Of a stretch of DNA of 6,094 bases, positions 1-6,092 are shown in pieces. The DNA lies in assembly GCA_023269335.1 (NCBI GenBank), contig JAHFTM010000119.1, forward strand, positions 1 through 6,094. The letters run 5' to 3'. This DNA is from Chlamydiia bacterium. GTDB taxonomy: Bacteria > Chlamydiota > Chlamydiia > Chlamydiales > FEN-1388. Position 1 is the stretch's first letter, and each line of letters starts with the position of its first letter. The notes under the pieces are model-generated. The model saw nothing but the letters and a program-made list of their open reading frames with translations, was not told where the DNA came from and did no database searches. A program made the translations under genes and the position numbers.

Positions 1-3
1 TTT

Positions 4-1764
4 ATGACTGCCTATATACTATCCAGTAGTCCAATTTCTCTTGAGAATGCATCCCCACCTGAGTCATCTACTTTCCAAGAAGTGTGTATTATATTTAAAG
101 ACGGTTTACAGGCAAATTTTAATCGCGCTAGTCTTATCAACGGGAGTAATTTTTTCAAAGGCGCTTTACAGACCAGTTTTAGCGAGAGCAGGAGCGGCAT
201 TATACAGATGCGTGAAATTTCTTGCTCTGCTTTCAAAGCAGTATTTCGATTTTTATGTGAAGGAAAAACGCTTTCTGAAGCAATTGAAGAGACTGATCTG
301 ACACCTTTATTTTATGAAGATTTTATGTCTACGCTCAATTTTCTTAATCCATTAAAGGAAGCACTACCTGACGAAAAATCCCTCAAAAGTAGCATAGATG
401 AGGCTCTTCCTCACCTCGTAACGCTTGAACAAGCAAAAGCTATTCTTGCAGCTTTTCAATTTGACGGAAGGTTTTTGAGCGCTTCATCACGAGCATCTTC
501 GAAAAATGAGGCCCCTTTTCTCGTAAAAGTGGCAGGAGCAATCATTTTTCAATCAACCCTGATGCCAACTAAAAAAGTAGCCTCGGACACTTTTCGCAAG
601 ATGAGAGCTGCACAAATAAGGCGCGATCTTGCAAGCCGCGATGTAGTGGTATCCATACGAGGGCCAGTAAATGATAGCTCAGCTGCTTCAGCACCACAAA
701 GAGATACGTCACAGCGGTTTCAACCAACCCAGATGGATCGCGACTTAAAACTCCTTTCAGGCCACGCTTGGAAGATGTATCCTACATTCATGGATAACAT
801 TTCACAAGCCATTGAAAAATTACCTAAAAAAATGAAGGCACTCTGCGCCACATATCTCAACGATGAACAACCGTTCGTTAAAAAAATTGCCGAGCTTGCT
901 CAACGCTGCCTGTTGCAAGAGGCACATGAAACAGTGACAGCTTTATCACTTTGCAACATAGATCTTTCAAGCAATCCAGAACTACGTAGCCACCTCATTG
1001 GACCAAAAGCCTACCTCCTTGATCACTACAATATTCAAGTAGTAGCACAAGTTGCAGACAACTCAGAGCGTCGTCCTGATTCTCGCCTTCCTTTCAGATT
1101 GAATGGCAAACCTTGGGCATTTGATGTCAGCCAGTCTCCAAAAGCTTTCGAAGATGAAATCCGGCAGGATCTTGAACTAATGAATTGCCAAGTTGACGCC
1201 AAATTTGGTGCCAGAATTATCAAAAAAGATGCCTCACAGCCTGTAGAATCAGAAACGAAACAAGAAAATATAGTCGCACAAGCCTTACATGAATTTAAGA
1301 TTGAAAAGACAGCTTCAGCAAGCTCCTCTTCAACTTGTTGTAGTAAAGCGATCACTGCCCTATTTGCAAAAGTAGTATCTTATTTTTTCTCTAGTTCTTC
1401 ATCAGCTCTCCTTGGCTACGCTAAAACTAAAAAACTTTTTCTAACAGAATCGCGCTTTCTTGAGAAATGCCCTTCAAGGGGTGGAGACGCAAAAGAATGT
1501 GTAAAACAATTACATCTTGCCTACTTAGAGAGAAATATTGACCTTACAGTGCACATAAAAATGCGCAATGGGCTATTTCTCTCTCTAAAAATGGATGCTA
1601 CGCAGACTATCTTTGCATTAAAGAAAAAAATATTTGATTGCGAAGGAGGTCCCAGACCAGAAAAACAGATTCTTTCTATTTTTGGTAAGATACTCCAGCC
1701 AGACAGTCGATGTTTAAACGAATATTATTTGAAAACAGGTGATGTGTTGTATGCCTATTTTTGA
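4..1764 (+). CDS. BTB/POZ-like and ubiquitin-like domain fusion protein, candidate host-directed effector
   Basis: This 586-residue protein joins two eukaryote-type modules. Residues about 22-120 read as a BTB/POZ fold: a strand ending in DG (33-34), the helix-strand pattern ASLINGSNFFKGAL (42-55), an S-x-x-F-x-ES turn, then IIQMREISCSAFKAVFRFLC, which matches the usual 'I.L.DIS..AF..LL.FLY' core. Residues 514-586 follow ubiquitin along almost its whole length, with identical or similar residues at K6, G10, L15, T22, I23, K27, K29, I30, E34, G35, P37, L43, G47, K48, L50, L56 and Y59. The protein ends at the equivalent of ubiquitin L71, so the RLRGG tail is absent and the domain cannot be conjugated. 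The middle (120-510) is largely helical and unrecognised, with a Ser/Cys-rich hydrophobic patch at 438-472. In eukaryotes BTB domains recruit cullin-3 ligases; a host-ubiquitin role here is inference. Only 3 nt precede the ATG, so the start is unconfirmed and no ribosome site is visible. No N-terminal Sec signal is seen. Confidence 0.85.
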   Translation: MTAYILSSSPISLENASPPESSTFQEVCIIFKDGLQANFNRASLINGSNFFKGALQTSFSESRSGIIQMREISCSAFKAVFRFLCEGKTLSEAIEETDLTPLFYEDFMSTLNFLNPLKEALPDEKSLKSSIDEALPHLVTLEQAKAILAAFQFDGRFLSASSRASSKNEAPFLVKVAGAIIFQSTLMPTKKVASDTFRKMRAAQIRRDLASRDVVVSIRGPVNDSSAASAPQRDTSQRFQPTQMDRDLKLLSGHAWKMYPTFMDNISQAIEKLPKKMKALCATYLNDEQPFVKKIAELAQRCLLQEAHETVTALSLCNIDLSSNPELRSHLIGPKAYLLDHYNIQVVAQVADNSERRPDSRLPFRLNGKPWAFDVSQSPKAFEDEIRQDLELMNCQVDAKFGARIIKKDASQPVESETKQENIVAQALHEFKIEKTASASSSSTCCSKAITALFAKVVSYFFSSSSSALLGYAKTKKLFLTESRFLEKCPSRGGDAKECVKQLHLAYLERNIDLTVHIKMRNGLFLSLKMDATQTIFALKKKIFDCEGGPRPEKQILSIFGKILQPDSRCLNEYYLKTGDVLYAYF

Positions 1765-1823
1765 CCAACAGCGGAATGAATCGATCGTAGTCGAACATTG
1801 TTTACCCACATACGATCCCTCGT

Positions 1824-3119
1824 TCAAAACAGCTGCTGTAATTCTTGCGGCAACAACTTTTTTACCTCGCTTAGATCTGCCAGATTGTTCTGGAGCCAAT
1901 TTCCATAATAGTTTAGCTGACAAAAAGGAATTGGTTGTAGCGTGTGTGCAAGCTGTCTAAAGTGATTTTCAGCAGCTTTCACTGCCTCCTCATTTTGATT
2001 TTCTTGAGTGCCAAGGATGCGCTGAAAAGGTGTACCACGCATATCCGATTGAGCTACTTTATAAGCGGCTTTTGCTAGTGGAATCAGACTCTCTTCGCTT
2101 GTTTCGAACTCTTCAGCTGATTCTGTGTAGATAAATGGACGGGCAGATTTTTGAAAGTAGCGTATGACTTTCTGTGCCGTTGTCTCAAGCGTATGGGATT
2201 GAGATTGAAAATGATGCACATGAAGCACATCTTGTGTTTCTGATAAAAGATGCATGAGACTCAACGTATTTGTCATGCTTCCTGAAAATATAAAAAGAGA
2301 CTTTGTAAAGTTGCAGTGATAAGGAGGCTTCATGTAATCGGCCACGACAAACTGATACAAACAGGGAGAGATATCTTGCTGGATGGTCACTTTTCGATAC
2401 TTTTCCAGAAGCGAAGCATGTGGCTTACTGTTCAACTTATTTAAGTAGATTGTAGGATCAAATAAAATCCACTTATCATCTAAGAAAATTTCTATCCAGC
2501 AATGCTGCCCTGTACCAAATCCAGGGTCGCTATCCATGAAGTAGTTATAGCACTGCCCTTCATGCGTAAATTGTATATTTCTCCCATAGCCTACACCAAT
2601 GCGTAAGGGCCTGTTCCAAGCAGCTAAACAGGCGGCTGTCAAGGCTGTCACACATGTACACACAAATTTATTGCCTCGTATCAAACAATCTGTAAGTGAC
2701 TGGATTGGTTTTCCCTGCCCATAGACAAGTCGACCTGCCATTTGCTCAACGATTTCATAGAGGCCTAAAACAGTTCCTCTGTGCTGCGAATTTTGTAAAA
2801 TAGATGCAAAAAAGGGATGGTTTTGAATAATTTTTATTTCTTTTTCAGGATCTCTTCTATCTGTATAAGGAATTTCTACAAGAAAATAGAGAAGAATATC
2901 TCTAATCCCTAATTGCTCATTTGGATTTTGGCTCAAAATCGCATGATTCCCAGATACTTTGTAAAGAGGTAGTTTTGTCAACGGATCAAGAAAATAGTTC
3001 TGCTTTGAAAGATCATAAGTGGCAGTTGTCCGATCGCAGGGTGGCAGGTGAATGCTTTGCTGCGATGCAAAAAAGAGGAGGTGCGGAATACCATTCACAC
3101 AATGAACACAGATGCTCAT
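1824..3119 (-). CDS. Transglutaminase-like superfamily protein (predicted cysteine peptidase or transferase)
   Basis: The protein has 431 residues with a transglutaminase-like core at about 145-225. The candidate catalytic triad is Cys154 (in KFVCTCVTAL), His206 (in GQHCWIEIFLDD) and Asp221 (in WILFDPT). Cys154 lies 17 residues before the Pro of RPLRIGVGY, the same spacing as in classical 'C...IPAR.V.GY' family members, so Cys154 is preferred over Cys156. No signal peptide or membrane segment is evident. The N-terminal 145 residues and the helical C-terminal 200 residues are not recognised. Bacterial members of this superfamily include peptidases, amidases and deamidases, so the reaction is open. 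The gene starts 17 nt after lpxK and is probably the last gene of the gmhA-lpxK operon. ATG 3119 is the only early ATG; see the separate entry on its ribosome site. The 3' end faces the BTB/ubiquitin-like gene 59 nt away. Confidence 0.8.
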   Translation of the reverse strand: MSICVHCVNGIPHLLFFASQQSIHLPPCDRTTATYDLSKQNYFLDPLTKLPLYKVSGNHAILSQNPNEQLGIRDILLYFLVEIPYTDRRDPEKEIKIIQNHPFFASILQNSQHRGTVLGLYEIVEQMAGRLVYGQGKPIQSLTDCLIRGNKFVCTCVTALTAACLAAWNRPLRIGVGYGRNIQFTHEGQCYNYFMDSDPGFGTGQHCWIEIFLDDKWILFDPTIYLNKLNSKPHASLLEKYRKVTIQQDISPCLYQFVVADYMKPPYHCNFTKSLFIFSGSMTNTLSLMHLLSETQDVLHVHHFQSQSHTLETTAQKVIRYFQKSARPFIYTESAEEFETSEESLIPLAKAAYKVAQSDMRGTPFQRILGTQENQNEEAVKAAENHFRQLAHTLQPIPFCQLNYYGNWLQNNLADLSEVKKLLPQELQQLF

Positions 3120-3120
3120 T

Positions 3121-3136
3121 TCCTTAAAAGCCCTCT
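3121..3136 (-). promoter_or_regulatory. Two candidate ribosome binding sites for the transglutaminase-like gene
   Basis: The 17 nt between lpxK and the next gene carry two purine-rich candidates on the minus strand. AAGAGGG (about 3131-3137, overlapping the lpxK stop) has an 11-nt spacer to ATG 3119. TAAGGA (3121-3126) matches the anti-Shine-Dalgarno better but sits only 1 nt from the ATG, which is too close for normal use. The first is therefore the more plausible site. Translation could also be coupled to termination of lpxK. Confidence 0.4.
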
Positions 3137-4228
3137 TTAATATAGTACTGAAAGTAAAATTTCCGCTGTAAATTTTTCAAATAGCTCTTCCCCTTCAACT
3201 ATTTTTAGTTGTACTCCAACAAAGTAAAGAGGAAGACTCAGCTTCTCTATATCCTGATCCTGAAGTGACACTTTGACGATGTCTTTTTCTGTACACAGAA
3301 GCGCTTGTGCTCCACACTGTCTCATGCGCTGAGAAAAGTCTATAAGCCTTTTGGCATCCACAGGTTCATGATCTTGTAAATAAAGTGCTTCTACCACCTC
3401 AAATCCATGATTGCGTACAAGCTCTTGAAAAGCCGCGGGATTGCCTATGCCGCAAAAGAGTGCGACCTTTGCATTCGAAAAGGCCTGCTTTTTCCCATGA
3501 CCATCAAAAATTCCCTCAAAAGCAAGTGAAGCCTTGATTATCGGGGCTTTTGAAGAGCTTCGAATAGTATTTTCTATTTTAGAAGTGTCCTGCAGCTGTT
3601 CCACCCGATTTAAAACAATCAAATCAGCGCGCTGTAAAGCAGAGAGAGGCTCTCTGAGAAGACCTCTTGGAAGCAAATAGCCATATCCGAAAGGATTTTT
3701 GGCATCAACAACAACAATCTCAAAATCACGCTGGATTGCAAGATGCTGCATACCATCATCTAAAAGTAGGCACTCGGCACCTTGGCGCTCTGCCATTTGT
3801 GCAGATCTTGCACGGTTTTTATTTACATAGATGTTGATGTGTGTAGATTTGCGGCAAATAAGGCATGCCTCATCACCTACTTCCTTCACATCGCATTTTT
3901 GCTGTGAAGCGAGAATTATCGGCTCTATAGAATGCTCTGCGCGGCTTTTGTAGCCACGAATAAGTACCGCCATTTGAACTTTTTGACTTAACTTTTCAGC
4001 AAGAAAAATGGTAAAAGGCGTTTTTCCGGTGCCGCCAGTCGTGATATTACCAACACTGATTGTGACGACATCCGGACGATAGCTTTTTCTCAGACCAAAG
4101 GAGTACAGCTTTTTACGTACGAAAACGAAAAATGAAAAGAGAAGGCTGAAAAGAAAAAGAACAGCGCGAATACAAGAAAAAAGAGGACCTTTTTTTTTTC
4201 CGGAAATGATCTCAAAAAAGAGGCGCAT
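3137..4228 (-). CDS. lpxK: Tetraacyldisaccharide 4'-kinase (lipid A 4'-kinase)
   Basis: LpxK phosphorylates the 4' position of tetraacyldisaccharide 1-phosphate with ATP, giving lipid IVA, at the inner face of the inner membrane. From ATG 4228 the protein is 363 residues, slightly longer than typical members of about 330. Visible hallmarks are an N-terminal hydrophobic helix (about 20-37), RKKLYSFGLRKSYRP (38-52), the P-loop SVGNITTGGTGKTP (58-71), RGYKSR (91-96), the LLLDDGMQH motif (154-162), the block from DAKNPFGYG to LPRGLLREP (175-195), and DH (286-287) in the position of the family's conserved 'F.DH' motif. A TTG at 4282 in the same frame would add 18 residues but lies well inside gmhA. 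ATG 4228 has GGTGA about 9 nt upstream and leaves only a 17-nt overlap with gmhA, so I prefer it. The early codons contain an A10 run, described separately. Confidence 0.95.
   Translation of the reverse strand: MRLFFEIISGKKKGPLFSCIRAVLFLFSLLFSFFVFVRKKLYSFGLRKSYRPDVVTISVGNITTGGTGKTPFTIFLAEKLSQKVQMAVLIRGYKSRAEHSIEPIILASQQKCDVKEVGDEACLICRKSTHINIYVNKNRARSAQMAERQGAECLLLDDGMQHLAIQRDFEIVVVDAKNPFGYGYLLPRGLLREPLSALQRADLIVLNRVEQLQDTSKIENTIRSSSKAPIIKASLAFEGIFDGHGKKQAFSNAKVALFCGIGNPAAFQELVRNHGFEVVEALYLQDHEPVDAKRLIDFSQRMRQCGAQALLCTEKDIVKVSLQDQDIEKLSLPLYFVGVQLKIVEGEELFEKFTAEILLSVLY
4190..4199 (-). repeat. A10 homopolymer inside the start of lpxK
   Basis: Ten consecutive A residues on the coding strand span the last base of Gly10 and codons 11-13 (Lys-Lys-Lys) of lpxK. 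The run is intact in the reading frame here. Loss or gain of one base, in DNA or by polymerase slippage in RNA, would shift the frame after about 13 codons, and no in-frame ATG follows until Met86, beyond the P-loop. Confidence 0.9.
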
Positions 4229-4856
4229 TATTTTTTTCACCAAAAAGCTGATCACCGAAAAGCTGATCTTCCATAAGTTCAATGATCATGTGCATGGCAC
4301 TCATGTGCGCCTCTTGGTCACGATCAGACTTAGGGAATCCTGAAATGATCATTTCAAAATTAGCCATACCGCGCATCTTGCCTCCATCTTTGCCAAGAAA
4401 AGCTACGGTTTTCATATCCAGCTCTTTTGCCTTTTCAAATGCACGAATAATGCTGAGGGAATTGCCACTTGTAGAAAGACCGATAAACAGATCATCCTTC
4501 TTACCATACGCCTCCACCCCACGATGAAAAACCCACTCGTAACCAAGGTCGTTGGCTGTACAAGTCAAATGGCCAGGCTCGGATAAAACGATGGCAGGAA
4601 GGGCTTTTCTTTTTCGATAAAAAATACCAGTCAGCTCTTCAGCAAAATGCGACGCGTCACAAAGGCTGCCACCGTTGCCTGCAATGAGTACTTTGTTGCC
4701 TCTTCGAAATGTATCTGCTAAAAGCGCTGCCACTTGCTCGATGAAGAGTAGGTTTACTTCACTTTTTAACTGCCCGACAGCTGCCACTGCACTATCGACA
4801 AGAGCGATAAGCTTTTGACGCTTTTTCGTTTGTGTATCTAAGATGGCTGTTTGCAT
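4212..4856 (-). CDS. gmhA: Sedoheptulose 7-phosphate isomerase (phosphoheptose isomerase)
   Basis: GmhA converts sedoheptulose 7-phosphate to D-glycero-D-manno-heptose 7-phosphate, the first step toward ADP-heptose for LPS core, in the cytoplasm. The 214 residues form a single SIS (sugar isomerase) domain that aligns from end to end with E. coli GmhA (192 residues). Shared blocks are the 'GNGGS.CDA.HFAEELTG' region at about 60-77, GLSTSGNS (126-133), GKDGGKM (155-161) and DRDQEAHMSAMH (178-189). The catalytic Glu65 and His180 of E. coli correspond to Glu74 and His189. The protein adds roughly 9 residues at the N-terminus and a C-terminal tail containing DQLFG twice, produced by a small tandem duplication. 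ATG 4856 has GAGAG a few bases upstream. It is the first gene of the probable operon with lpxK, whose start overlaps its last 17 nt. Confidence 0.95.
   Translation of the reverse strand: MQTAILDTQTKKRQKLIALVDSAVAAVGQLKSEVNLLFIEQVAALLADTFRRGNKVLIAGNGGSLCDASHFAEELTGIFYRKRKALPAIVLSEPGHLTCTANDLGYEWVFHRGVEAYGKKDDLFIGLSTSGNSLSIIRAFEKAKELDMKTVAFLGKDGGKMRGMANFEMIISGFPKSDRDQEAHMSAMHMIIELMEDQLFGDQLFGEKNNAPLF
4240..4269 (-). repeat. 15-nt tandem duplication at the 3' end of gmhA
   Basis: Two adjacent 15-nt copies (4240-4254 and 4255-4269) agree at 13 of 15 positions. They encode the DQLFG-DQLFG tail of GmhA in frame. The copy nearer lpxK supplies the GGTGA that is the likely ribosome site for lpxK ATG 4228. 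Confidence 0.85.
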
Positions 4857-4888
4857 AAGCTCTCGTTAAAATTCAACTATAAGGTACC

Positions 4889-4917
4889 AGAATAGGGTAA
4901 ATCATGGTTTTCTTCAA
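4889..4917 (-). promoter_or_regulatory. Candidate sigma70-type promoter for the gmhA-lpxK operon
   Basis: On the minus strand a -35-like TTGAAG (4912-4917) and a -10-like TATTCT (4889-4894) are separated by exactly 17 nt, each matching four of six consensus bases. A transcript would start roughly 25 nt upstream of the gmhA ATG. The -35 hexamer lies in the right arm of the inverted repeat at 4896-4926, so a regulator bound there could block it. Prediction by eye only. Confidence 0.4.
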
Positions 4918-4926
4918 CCATTTACC
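4896..4926. repeat. Interrupted inverted repeat in the divergent promoter region
   Basis: GGTAAA (4896-4901) pairs with TTTACC (4921-4926), and TGGTT (4905-4909) pairs with AACCA (4916-4920), with a 3-nt bulge on the left arm and a 6-nt loop, giving 11 base pairs. No T-run follows on either strand, so an intrinsic terminator is unlikely. Its place across the likely gmhA promoter, between two divergent genes, fits an operator. Confidence 0.5.
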
Positions 4927-4940
4927 GGAATATAAACTTA

Positions 4941-4969
4941 CTGCAAGTTAAAAAGAACTACATTATACT
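4941..4969 (+). promoter_or_regulatory. Candidate promoter for the small cysteine-rich membrane protein gene
   Basis: The -10-like TATACT (4964-4969) is a good match. The best -35 at 17-nt spacing, CTGCAA (4941-4946), matches only three of six consensus bases, so the call rests mainly on the -10 and the position 36 nt before the ATG. Confidence 0.35.
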
Positions 4970-4990
4970 AATCGCCCAAAAAGTAAAAAT

Positions 4991-4997
4991 AAGGTGG
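4991..4997 (+). promoter_or_regulatory. Ribosome binding site for the gene at 5005
   Basis: AAGGTGG lies 7 nt before ATG 5005. It is the clearest Shine-Dalgarno-like sequence in the window, fixes this start, and argues that the short reading frame is a real gene. Confidence 0.75.
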
Positions 4998-5004
4998 AAA
5001 ACTA

Positions 5005-5337
5005 ATGAAAATTACATGCTGCGCAACAACGGAGACTCCAGTCCAAGAAAGACAGCTTAGCAGGCAAGAAGGTGGTAATATCTGTTCTCGAACATGCTCG
5101 TGGCTAGCAAAAAGCTGTACAAGGCCTCGCGTTTGCACCTTGGTTGCTGGATTGGCCGTGATAGCTCTAGCAGTTACTGCAGTAAGCCGACTCTGGCATG
5201 CACCACAACCTGTTATTGAACCATCTTTTGACTGCCCTCCACTCCCACCAAACACAAAGTTAAATCTGAGGCATATCTGTTATCCTACTTCTTTAGGAGA
5301 AGTGGTATGTGCACCTATTTATGTACTTGGCCAGTAG
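5005..5337 (+). CDS. Small cysteine-rich single-pass membrane protein, unknown function
   Basis: I do not recognise this 110-residue protein. It has nine cysteines: a CC pair at 5-6, then 27, 31, 38 and 44 before the membrane segment, and 77, 92 and 102 after it. One hydrophobic segment, about 44-63, is flanked by Arg40 and Arg42 before it and Arg62 near its end. There is no cleavable N-terminal signal, because the hydrophobic stretch starts 43 residues in. The C-terminal part has a Pro-rich turn (CPPLPPN, 77-83). Single-helix topology does not fit the paired-helix pattern of chlamydial inclusion membrane proteins. Reality of the gene is supported by the strong ribosome site, a candidate promoter and the absence of a competing gene on the other strand. 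It is divergent from gmhA and convergent with the collagen-like gene. Confidence 0.7.
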   Translation: MKITCCATTETPVQERQLSRQEGGNICSRTCSWLAKSCTRPRVCTLVAGLAVIALAVTAVSRLWHAPQPVIEPSFDCPPLPPNTKLNLRHICYPTSLGEVVCAPIYVLGQ

Positions 5338-5349
5338 CGTAATTAGAGG

Positions 5350-5372
5350 TGATATAACAAATCGTTGTATCA
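5350..5372. terminator. Weak hairpin between convergent genes, possible terminator
   Basis: TGATATAAC (5350-5358) and GTTGTATCA (5364-5372) form a 9-bp stem with one non-Watson-Crick T/G position (a U-G wobble in the plus-strand RNA) and a 5-nt loop. It lies 12 nt after the stop of the cysteine-rich gene and overlaps the stop codon of the collagen-like gene. The stem is AT-rich and no clear T-run follows on either strand, so any termination would be weak. Confidence 0.3.
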
Positions 5373-6092
5373 GTTTGGTGTATATTTAAACGATGTCGAA
5401 AAAGTTGCCGGCTGGATTTCAAAGGCATTATAGCCGCTAGTACTTATCACAACGATTAACCTGCTCCCTGCAGTCACAGGAACTGTACTTGCAATGTTTT
5501 GGAATGATGCAGTTCGTGACGCGTGCGCATTTATTGCTAGTGCGCCCGTGCTTTGAGCAAGCGCTGTAGCTGTCCAACTTCCTAAGGGAGCAGACGTGCC
5601 AATCGTTGAAGGAGAGCTATACACTGTAAAAGTGAAGTTCGGAAGAATAGTAGAATCTGTGTTAGAAGTAAGGTCAACTCGTACTATAAGATTCGAGATT
5701 GTTCCATCAGATGGAACTAAGAAAGACGAGGCATAGTTAGCCGGGGACTGATTACTAGAAGAGGCATTAAACGCAACGGGCAGAGCACCTGTGCCAGAAG
5801 GATAAAAGGCAAAACTAGTTGTTGGAGCTGATGAAACTGACATGCTAAAATAAACAATTTCGCCGCTTCCAAGACCCGCTTGTCCAGAAGCACCCGTCGC
5901 GCCAGTGGCACCCATCTTTCCTTTATGTCCTCTTTTTCCTTTATGACCTCTAGGCCCTCTATTTCCTTTTTTATACCCCTTATAAAATGCACCTTTCGAG
6001 AAGTCAGAGTTCATAAGAGGCACTAGTTCTTCCGATGAAATCTGAAAGTTCGCCACTATAAGAACCAGACATAAAAACGAACAAATACGCAT
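5370..6092 (-). CDS. Secreted collagen-like protein with C-terminal beta-rich domain
   Basis: This 240-residue protein has three parts. Residues 1-20 look like a Sec signal peptide: Arg2, a hydrophobic core from Ile3 to Phe16, then QISS; no convincing lipobox is seen around Cys4 or Cys8. Residues 43-75 are 11 uninterrupted Gly-X-Y triplets, the first six strongly basic (GNR, GPR, GHK, GKR, GHK, GKM) and the rest small and neutral (GAT, GAT, GAS, GQA, GLG). Residues 77-240 are rich in Ser, Thr and Ala and in predicted beta strands, with a late 'VTAGSRLIVVISTSG' strand pattern resembling the trimeric jelly-roll heads of bacterial collagen-like surface proteins such as BclA. A trimeric surface stalk with a globular head is therefore likely; adhesion is inference. 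Start ATG 6092 fits the signal peptide, but only 2 nt upstream are available, so its promoter and ribosome site lie outside the window. Confidence 0.85.
   Translation of the reverse strand: MRICSFLCLVLIVANFQISSEELVPLMNSDFSKGAFYKGYKKGNRGPRGHKGKRGHKGKMGATGATGASGQAGLGSGEIVYFSMSVSSAPTTSFAFYPSGTGALPVAFNASSSNQSPANYASSFLVPSDGTISNLIVRVDLTSNTDSTILPNFTFTVYSSPSTIGTSAPLGSWTATALAQSTGALAINAHASRTASFQNIASTVPVTAGSRLIVVISTSGYNAFEIQPATFSTSFKYTPN

Noticed and set aside
1035..1355. Open frame of 106 codons on the minus strand inside the BTB/ubiquitin-like gene
   Set aside because: It lies entirely antisense to a gene with recognisable domains, and its product shows no family features.
1783..1817. Inverted repeat GATCGTA (1783-1789) and TACGATC (1811-1817) between the two convergent genes
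   Set aside because: The stem is only 7 bp with a 21-nt loop and no following T-run on either strand, so it does not look like a terminator and could arise by chance.
4229..4282. 18-residue N-terminal extension of LpxK from TTG 4282
   Set aside because: It uses a rare start, runs deep into gmhA, and would put extra residues before the N-terminal membrane helix; ATG 4228 has a better ribosome site.
4968..5255. Open frame of 95 codons on the minus strand opposite the cysteine-rich protein gene
   Set aside because: The plus-strand gene has a good ribosome site, a candidate promoter and a plausible membrane helix; the minus-strand product looks like low-complexity noise.
5717..5992. Open frame of 91 codons on the minus strand inside the collagen-like gene
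   Set aside because: It is a shifted frame of the same strand; the Gly-X-Y pattern and signal peptide fix the real frame.
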